From Neisseria mucosa (GTDB lineage Bacteria > Pseudomonadota > Gammaproteobacteria > Burkholderiales > Neisseriaceae), in the NCBI GenBank assembly GCA_003028315.1, contig CP028150.1, positions 2,604,001 to 2,668,000 of the forward strand: a stretch of DNA of 64,000 nt. The letters are read 5' to 3'. A program made the translations under genes and the position numbers. The notes under the pieces are model-generated. The model was not told where the DNA came from and did no database searches. It worked only from the letters and a program-made list of their open reading frames with translations. Position 1 is the first letter of the stretch; each line of letters opens with the position of its first letter. Shown piece by piece: positions 51,233 through 59,336 of this stretch.

Positions 51233-51319
51233 TCAACATTCGGCAGCGATTGACATCCCTGCATCATCATCCTAATATCCTGACCGCCTGCCACCATGCG
51301 GCAATACGGAAGCCTATAC

Positions 51320-51643
51320 ATGAATCAATCACTCGACACCTTGGAAGTCAGCGTTTACCAGCTGGCCCAAAAATTTGAAACCCTTGTTGGTGAAAACCGC
51401 CGCCTTAACGAAGAAATCGACCGCCTCAAGCTCGAGCATGAACAACAAAAGCGCGAACACGAAGCTGCCGTTGATGAATTGAGCGAAGCGCTGCTCGTAC
51501 AAGTCGGCAAACTCAAAGAAGACCTACAAGGCAAAATCGACAACCTTACCGCCGAAAAAGAACAATACCGCAGCGCATTAGAGCAGACTGCAGAAAAAAT
51601 CCGCCGGCTCATTTCCCGCCTGCCGCAAGAAACGCAATCATAA
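51320..51643 (+). CDS. Coiled-coil protein, ZapB-like (putative cell division factor)
   Basis: A 107-residue protein predicted to be almost entirely coiled coil from residue 8 to 95, with heptad-like leucines in LAQKFETLVGENRRLNEEID and KLKEDLQGKIDNLTAEKEQY. It resembles ZapB/DUF904-type proteins, which bridge ZapA to the nucleoid at the division site. Its position ten bases upstream of zapA supports a division role; the family name is inference since coiled coils are easily confused. I start at ATG 51320 with GGAAG upstream; a start eight codons earlier is possible. Confidence 0.75.
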   Translation: MNQSLDTLEVSVYQLAQKFETLVGENRRLNEEIDRLKLEHEQQKREHEAAVDELSEALLVQVGKLKEDLQGKIDNLTAEKEQYRSALEQTAEKIRRLISRLPQETQS

Positions 51644-51652
51644 GGACACGCC

Positions 51653-51955
51653 ATGAGTATCGAACAAGTCAGCCTCGACATCATGAATGTCAATTTCACC
51701 ATCAACACGCCGAGTGAAGAAAAAGATACCCTGCTCCAAGCCGTTGATATGCTCAACAAAAAAAGTGCCGCCATCAAAGAGAGCGGACGCATTGTCGGCA
51801 GCGATAAAATCGCCATTATGACCGCACTCAACGTTGTCCACGACCTCCTTAAAATCACACTCAAAGACGATTTGGCAATAGGTGAATTTGAGCGTAAAAT
51901 AACCGACATGAACAACGCTTGCCAAAAAGCTTTGGCGCGGTTGGAACAAAACTGA
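51653..51955 (+). CDS. zapA: Cell division protein ZapA
   Basis: 100 residues. The N-terminal strand pair (QVSLDIMNVNFTINTPSEEK) followed by LLQAVDMLNKKSAAIKESGR and a C-terminal coiled helix (DLAIGEFERKITDMNNACQK) match ZapA, which cross-links FtsZ filaments. GRIVGSDKIAIMTALNVVHD is the family core. It follows the ZapB-like gene by nine bases and is directly upstream of 6S RNA, the same order as zapA-ssrS in many proteobacteria. Confidence 0.92.
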   Translation: MSIEQVSLDIMNVNFTINTPSEEKDTLLQAVDMLNKKSAAIKESGRIVGSDKIAIMTALNVVHDLLKITLKDDLAIGEFERKITDMNNACQKALARLEQN

Positions 51956-51960
51956 TTTTT

Positions 51961-52144
51961 CTTTTTCCCTGCGGTGTCCGCGAAGGCATATATTCCTTTG
52001 AACCAATAAGTTCGCTTAAGGTTGCCGGGAGTTGCAGTGGGCGCGAGCGTCTATCCTTAGATGCACCCGAAACTGCCCGAGGTGACCGCCTTGTCAACAA
52101 GGTTCAAGCGGATTCAGCCAAAACGGCTCTCGCGGGGATTCCCA
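51961..52144 (+). ncRNA. ssrS: 6S RNA
   Basis: About 180 nt directly after zapA. The ends pair (CCCTGCG at 51967-51973 with CGCGGGG at 52131-52137), the 3' half contains CCTTGTCAACAAGGTTCAAG followed by GCGGATTCAGCC, similar to the E. coli 6S 3' arm, and the middle is an unpaired bubble flanked by GC stems. 6S RNA mimics an open promoter and binds sigma-70 RNA polymerase in stationary phase. Ends are approximate. Confidence 0.85.
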
Positions 52145-52148
52145 TATC

Positions 52149-52175
52149 AAGCCATGCCCGATTGCGGCATGGCTT
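52149..52175 (+). terminator. Intrinsic terminator after 6S RNA
   Basis: AAGCCATGCC / GGCATGGCTT stem with a seven-base loop. Confidence 0.85.
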
Positions 52176-52340
52176 TCATTTATCATCGGCTTCGACGTCG
52201 TCTGAAAAACCAAACTTAAAATCAAAAAACACATCCCGATATTTTGAATTATCAGTAATGTTTTCCAGCTTAAAAACAACATTTCCCAATGCATAAAAAC
52301 GCCATCATAGAAAAAACACTTTCAGACGACCCCAATCCGA

Positions 52341-52369
52341 TTGACAAAAGCCAATCCCATCTTTAAAAT
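52341..52369 (+). promoter_or_regulatory. Sigma-70 promoter of rplM-rpsI
   Basis: TTGACA (52341-52346) and TAAAAT (52364-52369), 17 bp apart. Confidence 0.85.
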
Positions 52370-52402
52370 TCACAACTTTCTATATCTATCTGGATTTCCA
52401 CT

Positions 52403-52834
52403 ATGAAAACCTTTTCAGCGAAACCCCACGAGGTGAAGCGCGAATGGTTCGTTATCGACGCCCAAGACAAAGTCTTGGGTCGCGTTGCAGCCGAAGTCGC
52501 ACACCGTCTGCGTGGCAAGCACAAACCTGAATACACTCCCCACGTTGACACCGGCGACTACATCATTGTCATCAACGCGGACAAACTGCGTGTAACCGGT
52601 GCCAAATTCGAAGACAAAAAATACTTCCGTCACTCCGGTTTCCCCGGCGGTATCTACGAGCGTACTTTCCGCGAAATGCAAGAGCAATTCCCGGGCCGCG
52701 CTTTGGAACAAGCTGTAAAAGGCATGTTGCCTAAGGGTCCATTGGGTTACGCAATGATCAAAAAACTGAAAGTGTACGCTGGTGCAGAGCACGCCCATGC
52801 CGCACAACAACCCAAAGTTTTGGAATTGAAATAA
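52403..52834 (+). CDS. rplM: 50S ribosomal protein L13
   Basis: 143 residues, MKTFSAKPHEVKREWFVIDA, then GDYIIVINADKLRVTG and AVKGMLPKGPLGYAMIKKLK, all standard for bacterial L13. It is the first gene of the rplM-rpsI operon, nine bases before rpsI, with a consensus promoter 33 bp upstream. Confidence 0.98.
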   Translation: MKTFSAKPHEVKREWFVIDAQDKVLGRVAAEVAHRLRGKHKPEYTPHVDTGDYIIVINADKLRVTGAKFEDKKYFRHSGFPGGIYERTFREMQEQFPGRALEQAVKGMLPKGPLGYAMIKKLKVYAGAEHAHAAQQPKVLELK

Positions 52835-52843
52835 GGACACGAC

Positions 52844-53236
52844 ATGAACGGTAAATACTACTACGGCACAGGCCGCCGCAAAAGTTCAGTGGCTCGTGTA
52901 TTCCTGACTAAAGGTACCGGCCAAATCATCGTAAACGGTCGTCCCGTTGATGAATTCTTCGCCCGCGAAACCAGCCGCATGGTTGTTCGCCAACCTTTGG
53001 TCCTGACTGAAAACGCTGAAGCGTTCGACATCAAAGTCAACGTTATCGGCGGCGGTGAAACCGGTCAATCCGGCGCTATCCGTCACGGCATTACCCGCGC
53101 TCTGATCGACTTCGACGCTGCGCTGAAACCTGCCTTGTCTCAAGCCGGTTTCGTGACTCGTGATGCCCGTGAAGTTGAACGTAAAAAACCAGGTCTGCGC
53201 AAAGCACGCCGCGCAAAACAATTCTCCAAACGTTAA
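52844..53236 (+). CDS. rpsI: 30S ribosomal protein S9
   Basis: 130 residues beginning YYYGTGRRKSSVARVFL after MNGK, with GGGETGQSGAIRHGITRALI and the C-terminal GLRKARRAKQFSKR that reaches the P-site tRNA. Complete and typical. It is co-transcribed with rplM and ends at a strong intrinsic terminator. Confidence 0.98.
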   Translation: MNGKYYYGTGRRKSSVARVFLTKGTGQIIVNGRPVDEFFARETSRMVVRQPLVLTENAEAFDIKVNVIGGGETGQSGAIRHGITRALIDFDAALKPALSQAGFVTRDAREVERKKPGLRKARRAKQFSKR

Positions 53237-53253
53237 TTCGTTTTTGGAATCTC

Positions 53254-53280
53254 AAAAAGCCCTGCAATGCAGGGCTTTTT
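53254..53280 (+). terminator. Intrinsic terminator of rplM-rpsI
   Basis: AAAAAGCCCTGCA / TGCAGGGCTTTTT stem and T-run. Confidence 0.92.
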
Positions 53281-53583
53281 TGTGTGAAGCTCGTGACATC
53301 TAAGTATTGAAACTATTAAAAGAATAATGAAACCCTCTCCAAAAAATGGATTTCAATAAGTAGGAGATGCCTGTTTTTAAGATGCAGGTATGTAATAGGA
53401 ATGTTTGGGATGCTGCTGTGAATTTTAATTTCATGAAGCTACATTTAATGAAGTGTTGTAAATTAACTAATATGAATAATAGAAAATGTACCGTTTATCC
53501 AAATAAACTAACGCTTATCTTATATTCTGAGCAATTTATTCAAAAAATTTCACTTCTTAACAGCATTTAATACTAATGCATTG
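53281..53583. other. AT-rich intergenic region upstream of the sRNA candidate
   Basis: About 300 bp, very AT-rich. A 67-codon frame here has no ribosome site and no protein-like composition, so I do not call it. The -10 box of the sRNA (TATAAT, 53584-53589) follows. Confidence 0.5.
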
Positions 53584-53595
53584 TATAATGCAAAA

Positions 53596-53705
53596 TGCTG
53601 ACACACACCGCTCTTTTATCCCTTTTGGGCGGTGCAGCAAGTAAGACGTTTTCCCGCAATGTATTGGCCATTCATACTTCTCCCTTGGTATGAATGGTTT
53701 TTTTT
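53596..53705 (+). ncRNA. Candidate trans-acting sRNA with anti-Shine-Dalgarno loops
   Basis: About 110 nt. TATAAT is at 53584-53589. A first stem pairs TGCTG with CAGCA and CACCGC with GCGGTG (53596-53639) and carries a loop TCTTTTATCCCTTTTGG. A 28-nt linker follows, then a 10-bp terminator stem CCATTCATAC/GTATGAATGG whose loop is TTCTCCCTTG, and an eight-T run. Both loops are pyrimidine-rich and complementary to Shine-Dalgarno sequences, as in Hfq-dependent regulators. It resembles in design the neisserial sibling sRNAs (NmsRA/B, RcoF) that repress TCA and methylcitrate genes; homology is inferred, not checked. Confidence 0.65.
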
Positions 53706-53737
53706 ATCTAAGTTTTTTATGTTGCCTTATGAAGATG

Positions 53738-53775
53738 AAAAGGTCGTCTGAAATATGTTTTTCAGACGACCTTTG
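53738..53775. terminator. Inverted DUS terminator of the YchJ-like gene
   Basis: AAAAGGTCGTCTGAAA and opposing arm around a short loop. Confidence 0.88.
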
Positions 53776-53791
53776 TGATTTTGATTCTGCC

Positions 53792-54259
53792 TTATTTGAA
53801 AAATTGTCTGCAGCATGCCTTGAATTTTTTTCCTGAACCGCAGATGCAGGCTTGCTTCATTGTCGGGAGTGGAGCGGTTGGATCAATAAAGTACCAGTAT
53901 CCGTCAATATTGACGAATGTAGATAGTTCATGATGATATGCCGTTTCAGCTCCATCTTGAAAATGGGCATTAAATTCAACTTGCGCGTGGCGTTTGCCGA
54001 TGAGGGTATGGTGGATTACTTCTAATCCCAGCCAAAGGGTTCCTCGGCTCCATTGCTGTATTTCTTCTTGATTCAGCAGATTTTGCTGGGAGGGAACTGT
54101 GGTGGCAACAATATAATCAATATTATGTAACACATAGGCACTGTATCTTGAGCGCATCAATTTTTCGGCAGTTTGCGGATGAGATTGATGAGTATGGAAG
54201 GGGTGGCAGCATTCAGCGTAGGGTAGGGAAGAAGAACATGGACAAGGGGTAGGGGGCAT
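53792..54259 (-). CDS. SEC-C motif protein, YchJ family (UPF0225)
   Basis: 155 residues. A cysteine motif at each end fits the SEC-C zinc-binding pattern: CPCSSSLPYAECCHPFH at the start and CICGSGKKFKACC at the end. Between them is an NTF2-like domain (RSRYSAYVLHNIDYIVATTV, then HELSTFVNIDGYWYFIDP). This is the layout of E. coli YchJ, of unknown function. The gene is single, divergent from the Kef-type antiporter gene, and ends at a DUS terminator. Confidence 0.92.
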   Translation of the reverse strand: MPPTPCPCSSSLPYAECCHPFHTHQSHPQTAEKLMRSRYSAYVLHNIDYIVATTVPSQQNLLNQEEIQQWSRGTLWLGLEVIHHTLIGKRHAQVEFNAHFQDGAETAYHHELSTFVNIDGYWYFIDPTAPLPTMKQACICGSGKKFKACCRQFFK

Positions 54260-54514
54260 GGAGGATGTCCTATTAATGTTTTTATTTTATTGAGAGAATA
54301 AAAGTCTATTTGGCAAGTCGTCTGGAACAAAAAATATCCGAAATATTCATTTATTCGGTATTATTTATTGCGTAGGAACATTATTTTACAAGGTTTTTTG
54401 ATACAATACCTCTGCTCCGTCCCGACAATGCCGGAATGTTATTCCGCGTCCGCTCGGACGGCCTGTCATAAATAAAACAGTCATTTCCCAACAAACATCA
54501 AGGCCGCCCGCTCT

Positions 54515-56503
54515 ATGCACGAAACTTTTTCCCTCGCCCCCATCGTTATCGTCCTCCTCGTTTCCGTCATTACGGTAATTTATTGCCGTAAATTCAACAT
54601 TCCTTCCATGCTCGGTTATCTTTTGGTTGGCTTTATTGCCGGTCCGGGTATGTTGAAGCTGATTCCGCAAGGTCATGCCACTGATTATTTGGGTGAAATC
54701 GGTATCGTATTCCTGATGTTCAGCATCGGTCTCGAATTCTCTCTGCCCAAGCTCAAAGCCATGCGCCGCTTAGTGTTCGGGCTGGGCGGTTTGCAGGTCA
54801 TTGTGACCATGTTGTCGATTATCGGCATTTTGATGTTGATGGGCGTCAGCTTTAATTGGGCGTTTGCCGCAGCCGGGGCGATGACCATGTCGTCCACGGC
54901 AATCGTCAGCCGCATCCTGTCCGAGAAAACCGAATTGGGACAGCCGCACGGTCAAATGGCGATGGGCGTCTTGTTGATGCAGGATATTGCCGTCGTGCCG
55001 CTGATGATCCTGATTCCCGCGTTGTCAGGAAAGGGCGATGAAGGCAGTCTGTGGGCAGCGCTCGGTTTTGCCGGATTGAAAATGCTGGTTACGCTGGGCG
55101 TGTTATTCGTCGTCGGCAGCAAAGTAATGTCGCGCTGGTTCAGACTGGTCGCCAAACGCAAGTCGTCTGAATTGTTTATGATCAACGTCCTGCTGGTAAC
55201 CTTGGGCGTAGCTTATCTGACCGAACTTGAAGGCTTGTCGATGGCATTGGGCGCATTCGTTGCCGGTATGCTGCTTTCGGAAACGGAATACCGTTTCCAA
55301 GTGGAAGACGACATCCGTCCGTTCCGCGACATCCTGCTCGGCTTCTTTTTTATCACCGTCGGTATGAAGCTGGATATCCAGGCTTTAATCGGCGGCTGGC
55401 AGCAAATTTTGATTTTGCTGGCGATTTTGCTGGTTTTGAAAGCATTGGTCGTGTTCATCATCGCATTCCGCATGAAAAACCCCGTTGCCGACAGCCTGAA
55501 AACTGCGCTGTATCTGGCACAAGGCGGCGAATTTGGTTTTGTGATGTTGAATATCTCCAGCAAAATCAATATGGTGTCGCCCGAGCTGGAGCAGGCAGCT
55601 ACGGCAGCAATTCTGTTGTCTATGATTATCGCCCCATTTATCTTGGGCGGCAGCGATGCTATCGTCAGCCGTTTTGTCAAATCAAGCTGGGACATGAAAG
55701 CATTGGATTTGCACAGTATGTTGGTAGAAACCATGAGCAAATCCGACCACGTCCTGATTATCGGTTTCGGACGTGGCGGTCAGACCGTCGGACGCGTCTT
55801 GGCTCAGGAAAACATCCCCTACTTCGCCCTCGATCTTGATATTGGCAGGGTTCAGGTGGCACGCAATGCGGGCGAGCCGGTTTCGTTCGGCGATGCCAAG
55901 CGGCGGGAAGTCTTGGAAGCCGCAGGTTTGGAACGCGCCAAAATGGTGGTCATTACCCTGAACAATATGCACGAAACCCAACATGTTCTCGACAATATCA
56001 TGTCACTGCATCCGAGCATGCCCGTGTATGTTCGGGCAACCAATGACGATTACGTTAAAATCTTCACGGATATGGGCGCAGAAGAAGCAGTATCCGATAC
56101 CAAAGAAACTAGCTTAGTGCTGGCAAGCTACGCCATGTTGGGCAATGGCGCGACATACAGCCACGTTTATCAAACCATTACCAACATCCGACACAGCCGC
56201 TACGCCTCTCTGGAAGGCTTGTTTGTCGGCAGCGATGATGAAAACGGATTCGGTGAAGAAGGCAAATCCATATGCCGCCACGCCTTCCCCCTGACCGGCG
56301 AAGCCTACGCCATCGGCAAGACCATCCGTGATTTGCCTTTGGATAACGCCGGCATCAAACTTCTATTTATCCGCCGAAACACAAGCAGGATAGAAAACCC
56401 CGACTTGGATTTCCAGCTTCAACCGAATGATATTTTGGTCGTCGCAGGCAGACAGGAGGAAATTATTTCTTTTGAAAACTGGAGTTTGCAAGGAAATACC
56501 TGA
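54515..56503 (+). CDS. Kef-type K+/H+ antiporter with TrkA-N and TrkA-C domains
   Basis: 662 residues of the CPA2 family. Twelve or so helices fill residues 5-390, with GAMTMSSTAIVSRILSEKTE and GVLLMQDIAVVPLMI as the typical CPA2 motifs. A cytoplasmic RCK domain follows: HVLIIGFGRGGQTVGRVLAQ is the nucleotide-binding loop (about residue 412), and a TrkA-C domain closes the protein (about 575-655), which KefB/KefC of E. coli lack. It probably exports K+ in response to electrophile or pH stress. No KefF/KefG partner is adjacent. It is upstream of the tRNA cluster with only 72 bp between. Confidence 0.9.
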   Translation: MHETFSLAPIVIVLLVSVITVIYCRKFNIPSMLGYLLVGFIAGPGMLKLIPQGHATDYLGEIGIVFLMFSIGLEFSLPKLKAMRRLVFGLGGLQVIVTMLSIIGILMLMGVSFNWAFAAAGAMTMSSTAIVSRILSEKTELGQPHGQMAMGVLLMQDIAVVPLMILIPALSGKGDEGSLWAALGFAGLKMLVTLGVLFVVGSKVMSRWFRLVAKRKSSELFMINVLLVTLGVAYLTELEGLSMALGAFVAGMLLSETEYRFQVEDDIRPFRDILLGFFFITVGMKLDIQALIGGWQQILILLAILLVLKALVVFIIAFRMKNPVADSLKTALYLAQGGEFGFVMLNISSKINMVSPELEQAATAAILLSMIIAPFILGGSDAIVSRFVKSSWDMKALDLHSMLVETMSKSDHVLIIGFGRGGQTVGRVLAQENIPYFALDLDIGRVQVARNAGEPVSFGDAKRREVLEAAGLERAKMVVITLNNMHETQHVLDNIMSLHPSMPVYVRATNDDYVKIFTDMGAEEAVSDTKETSLVLASYAMLGNGATYSHVYQTITNIRHSRYASLEGLFVGSDDENGFGEEGKSICRHAFPLTGEAYAIGKTIRDLPLDNAGIKLLFIRRNTSRIENPDLDFQLQPNDILVVAGRQEEIISFENWSLQGNT

Positions 56504-56521
56504 TACACTGAAAAATAAAGC

Positions 56522-56550
56522 TTGCGCGGCGGATGCTTTTTTGATTTAAT
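56522..56550 (+). promoter_or_regulatory. Promoter candidate of the tRNA cluster
   Basis: TTGCGC (56522-56527) and TTTAAT (56545-56550), 17 bp apart, 26 bp before tRNA-Val. Confidence 0.5.
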
Positions 56551-56575
56551 AGCGTCTTCGCAAATACAGCGACAA

Positions 56576-56651
56576 GGGTGATTAGCTCAGTTGGTAGAGC
56601 GTCTGCCTTACAAGCAGAATGTCGGCGGTTCGACTCCGTCATCACCCACCA
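56576..56651 (+). tRNA. tRNA-Val (TAC), copy 1
   Basis: Acceptor GGGTGAT/ATCACCC, anticodon loop CTTACAA (anticodon TAC), T-loop GGTTCGACTCC and encoded CCA. Confidence 0.97.
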
Positions 56652-56683
56652 AGTTTCCTTTCATTGTTGCAAAACAATGATGC

Positions 56684-56760
56684 GCGGTGGTAGCTCAGTT
56701 GGTTAGAGTACCGGCCTGTCACGCCGGGGGTCGCGGGTTCGAGCCCCGTCCGCCGCGCCA
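56684..56760 (+). tRNA. tRNA-Asp (GTC), copy 1
   Basis: Acceptor GCGGTGG/CCGCCGC, anticodon loop CTGTCAC (anticodon GTC), T-loop GGTTCGAGCCC and encoded CCA. The 32-bp spacer after tRNA-Val contains a CATTGTT/AACAATG hairpin. Confidence 0.97.
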
Positions 56761-56766
56761 AATTTC

Positions 56767-56794
56767 AAAAATACTGACATCGTCGGTATTTTTT
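56767..56794 (+). terminator. Hairpin after the first tRNA pair
   Basis: AAATACTGAC / GTCGGTATTT stem with T-run; a T-G wobble makes it slightly weaker than the second copy. Confidence 0.75.
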
Positions 56795-56800
56795 ATTTTC

Positions 56801-56876
56801 GGGTGATTAGCTCAGTTGGTAGAGCGTCTGCCTTACAAGCAGAATGTCGGCGGTTCGACTCCGTCATCACCCACCA
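56801..56876 (+). tRNA. tRNA-Val (TAC), copy 2
   Basis: Identical over its full 76 nt to the copy at 56576; the repeat period is 225 bp. Confidence 0.97.
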
Positions 56877-56908
56877 AGTTTCCTTTCATTGTTGCAAAAC
56901 AATGATGC

Positions 56909-56985
56909 GCGGTGGTAGCTCAGTTGGTTAGAGTACCGGCCTGTCACGCCGGGGGTCGCGGGTTCGAGCCCCGTCCGCCGCGCCA
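56909..56985 (+). tRNA. tRNA-Asp (GTC), copy 2
   Basis: Identical to the copy at 56684, with the same spacer from tRNA-Val. Confidence 0.97.
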
Positions 56986-56991
56986 AATTTT

Positions 56992-57020
56992 AAAAATACC
57001 GGCTTTTGCCGGTATTTTTT
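56992..57020 (+). terminator. Intrinsic terminator of the tRNA cluster
   Basis: AAAAATACCGGC / GCCGGTATTTTT stem around TTTT, followed by more T. Confidence 0.9.
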
Positions 57021-57073
57021 ATGTGTAAGAAACGAACGTGGAGAGGGCTGCTATTGGGCCTCAGGCGACATCT

Positions 57074-57231
57074 TATAGAGATTTCACTTTAAAGCAGGAT
57101 AGGGTAGAGAAGTGGTCGGCTGTATAGAGAGTCTGCAGTTGATTACCTTGTGCTTTCGAACCTTAGTAAATCGTGTTCTCTTTGAGTTAAGGTGAGGTAA
57201 CGTTGTTTTGGTTTGAAGTTAAACCATTGTA
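57074..57231. mobile_element. Strongly decayed Correia element
   Basis: Over 158 bp the sequence follows the reverse orientation of the intact Correia elements but with many substitutions: TATAGAGATTTCACTTTAAA for TATAGTGGATTAAATTTAAA, GTTCTCTTTGAGTTAAGGTG for GTTCTCTTTGAGCTAAGGCG, and AGTTAAACCATTGTA at the end for AGTTAATCCACTATA. Length and order of segments are kept, so it is a full-length, old copy. Confidence 0.75.
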
Positions 57232-57247
57232 GGTTCTAATTTTGTTT

Positions 57248-57303
57248 AAGGTCGTCTGAAAAACAGAAATCCATACCGGATTATGCTTTTCAGACGACCT
57301 TTA
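57248..57303. terminator. Inverted DUS terminator of the exonuclease gene
   Basis: AAGGTCGTCTGAAAA and opposing arm around a spacer of about 25 bp. Confidence 0.8.
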
Positions 57304-57340
57304 TGATTGGTAGGAACGATAGACTTTCCAAGCCTGACGT

Positions 57341-58135
57341 TTAACGCCACGCGGCGACAAACTCGTTCCAATGCTGCTTGTCCTGAGCCTGTCCGGTCAG
57401 GTAATGCTTCAGCCGTTTGACTTCCACTTCATACTCGTCCGCGTCCAAAGCGCCGCTCATCAGGCGGAAGCGCAAGAACATTAAATAAGTGTTTGCCGCA
57501 TCGGTTTCGCAATAATCGCGGATGTCTTTCAGACGACCTGCGTGGAACGCCTCCCAAACTTTGCTGCCGTCCATGCCCAGTTTGCCAGGGAAGCCGCAAA
57601 GTTTCGCCATATCGTCCAGCGGCACATTGGCACGCGGTTGGTACAGGGCGAGCAGATCCATCAGGTCGCAATGGCGGTTGTGGTAGCGGCTGATGTAGTT
57701 GTTCCACTTGAAATCACGGCTGTCGCCGAAATCGCCCTCGCCCATATCCCAATAACGTGCCGCCGCAATGCCGTGTATCAGCGCGCGGTAATGCAGGACG
57801 GGCAGGTCGAAGCCGCCGCCGTTCCAACTGACCAATTGCGGCGTATGGCTTTCGATAAGGTCGAAAAACTTGGCGATCATTTCCTCTTCGCTGTCGTGCA
57901 TTTCGCCTATGGTGCCGACATGGATTTTGTCCTGCCCCCAACGCATACAGCAGGAAATGGCGACCACTTGGTGCAGGTGGTGCTGCATAAAGTCAGAGCC
58001 GTTTTGGGCGCGGCGTTTCTGCTGGGCGAACAAGACCACCTCGTCGTCCGGCAAAGAAGCAGGCAGGTCGTACAACAGGCGGATGCCGTTCACATCAGGT
58101 ACGGTTTCAATATCGAAAGCCAAAATCGGGGTCAT
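57341..58135 (-). CDS. Predicted 3'-5' exonuclease of the PolB-exo (DEDDy) type
   Basis: 264 residues. ILAFDIETVPD carries the first DE pair of DEDD exonucleases, LVSWNGGGFDLPVLHYRAL the second motif (exo II, N-x-x-x-F-D), and RDYCETDAANTYLMFLR the third (Y-x3-D). This is the family annotated as 'predicted 3'-5' exonuclease related to the exonuclease domain of PolB'. There is no polymerase part. ATG 58135 has GAGGAG seven bases upstream, so a longer frame starting eight codons earlier is not used. It is a single gene, divergent from glyQ. The cellular role is unknown. Confidence 0.9.
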   Translation of the reverse strand: MTPILAFDIETVPDVNGIRLLYDLPASLPDDEVVLFAQQKRRAQNGSDFMQHHLHQVVAISCCMRWGQDKIHVGTIGEMHDSEEEMIAKFFDLIESHTPQLVSWNGGGFDLPVLHYRALIHGIAAARYWDMGEGDFGDSRDFKWNNYISRYHNRHCDLMDLLALYQPRANVPLDDMAKLCGFPGKLGMDGSKVWEAFHAGRLKDIRDYCETDAANTYLMFLRFRLMSGALDADEYEVEVKRLKHYLTGQAQDKQHWNEFVAAWR

Positions 58136-58323
58136 GGGCGACTCCTCAAATTCAATCAAAACAGATTAAAACAGACAACAGGATAACGGCATTGTGGCAT
58201 GTTTCCGCATTTATTGACAGTCAAATCACACCGCCGCCCCACCATTCCATCTGCCTGTACACCTACCCAAAACACCGTCAAAACAGTAAAATCCCCCTTT
58301 TATCCCAATTCGAACCATAAGCC

Positions 58324-59220
58324 ATGCTCACCTTCCAACAAATCATCTTCAAACTGCAAACATTCTGGGCAGACAAAGGCTGCACCGTTATCCAACCTTT
58401 CGACATGGAAGTCGGCGCCGGTACTTCCCACCCCGCCACCTGCCTGCGCGCGCTCGGCCCCGAGCCTTGGTTTGCCGCCTACGTCCAACCCAGCCGCCGC
58501 CCCAAAGACGGTCGCTACGGCGACAACCCCAACCGCCTGCAACACTATTACCAATTCCAAGTCGCGCTCAAACCCGCGCCCGCCAATATCCAAGACCTTT
58601 ATCTCGATTCCCTGCGCGAATTGGGCATCGACCCCAAAATCCACGACATCCGCTTCGTCGAAGACGACTGGGAAAACCCCACCCTCGGTGCATGGGGCTT
58701 GGGCTGGGAAGTCTGGCTCAACGGCATGGAAGTGACCCAGTTCACCTACTTCCAACAAGTTGGCGGCATTGACTGCACCCCCGTACTCGGCGAAATCACC
58801 TACGGCATCGAACGCTTGGCGATGTATCTGCAAGGCGTGGAAAACGTCTATGACCTCGTTTGGGCAAAAACGCTCGACGGCAACACCGTCACCTACGGCG
58901 ACGTGTATCACCAAAACGAAGTCGAACAATCCACCTACAACTTCGAATACAGCGATGCCGACTGGCTGCTGCGTCAGTTCAACGACTACGAAGCGCAAGC
59001 CAAACGCCTGCTCGCCGAAGAAAACGCCAGCCTCGCCCTGCCCGCCTACGAGCTGGTCCTCAAAGCCGGACACACCTTCAACCTCTTAGACGCACGCGGC
59101 GCCATTTCCGTTACCGAACGCGCCACCTACATCGGCCGCATCCGCGCGCTGAGCCGCACCGTAGCGCAGAAATACGTTGAAAGCCGCGAGAAACTGGGCT
59201 TCCCGTTGATTAAAAAATAA
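58324..59220 (+). CDS. glyQ: Glycyl-tRNA synthetase alpha subunit
   Basis: 298 residues: MLTFQQIIFKLQTFWADKGC, then VQPSRRPKDGRYGDNPNRLQ and TYFQQVGGIDCTPVLGEITY, all typical of the alpha chain of the tetrameric (alpha2beta2) bacterial enzyme. It carries the aminoacylation site. The beta-subunit gene follows after 116 bp that include a DUS pair at 59228-59258, so expression of the two may be partly uncoupled. Confidence 0.97.
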   Translation: MLTFQQIIFKLQTFWADKGCTVIQPFDMEVGAGTSHPATCLRALGPEPWFAAYVQPSRRPKDGRYGDNPNRLQHYYQFQVALKPAPANIQDLYLDSLRELGIDPKIHDIRFVEDDWENPTLGAWGLGWEVWLNGMEVTQFTYFQQVGGIDCTPVLGEITYGIERLAMYLQGVENVYDLVWAKTLDGNTVTYGDVYHQNEVEQSTYNFEYSDADWLLRQFNDYEAQAKRLLAEENASLALPAYELVLKAGHTFNLLDARGAISVTERATYIGRIRALSRTVAQKYVESREKLGFPLIKK

Positions 59221-59227
59221 CGATACA

Positions 59228-59258
59228 TCGTCTGAAACAGGTTTTCAGACGACCTTTA
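59228..59258. repeat. DUS pair between glyQ and glyS, one arm mutated
   Basis: ATCGTCTGAAAC facing GTTTTCAGACGACC; the left arm lacks the GG. Confidence 0.7.
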
Positions 59259-59336
59259 TTGCGTATCCATTAATACAGGCCGTACGGCATATGCAGGATT
59301 TATAAGCAGGGCCTACGGACAAACAGAAAGTCTCAC

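Noticed and set aside
53367..53570. A 67-codon frame upstream of the sRNA candidate
   Set aside because: AT-rich, no ribosome site, no recognisable protein features.
56576..57020. A CRISPR-like repeat (225-bp period)
   Set aside because: The repeat is fully explained by two tRNA pairs; no short direct repeats with spacers exist in the window.
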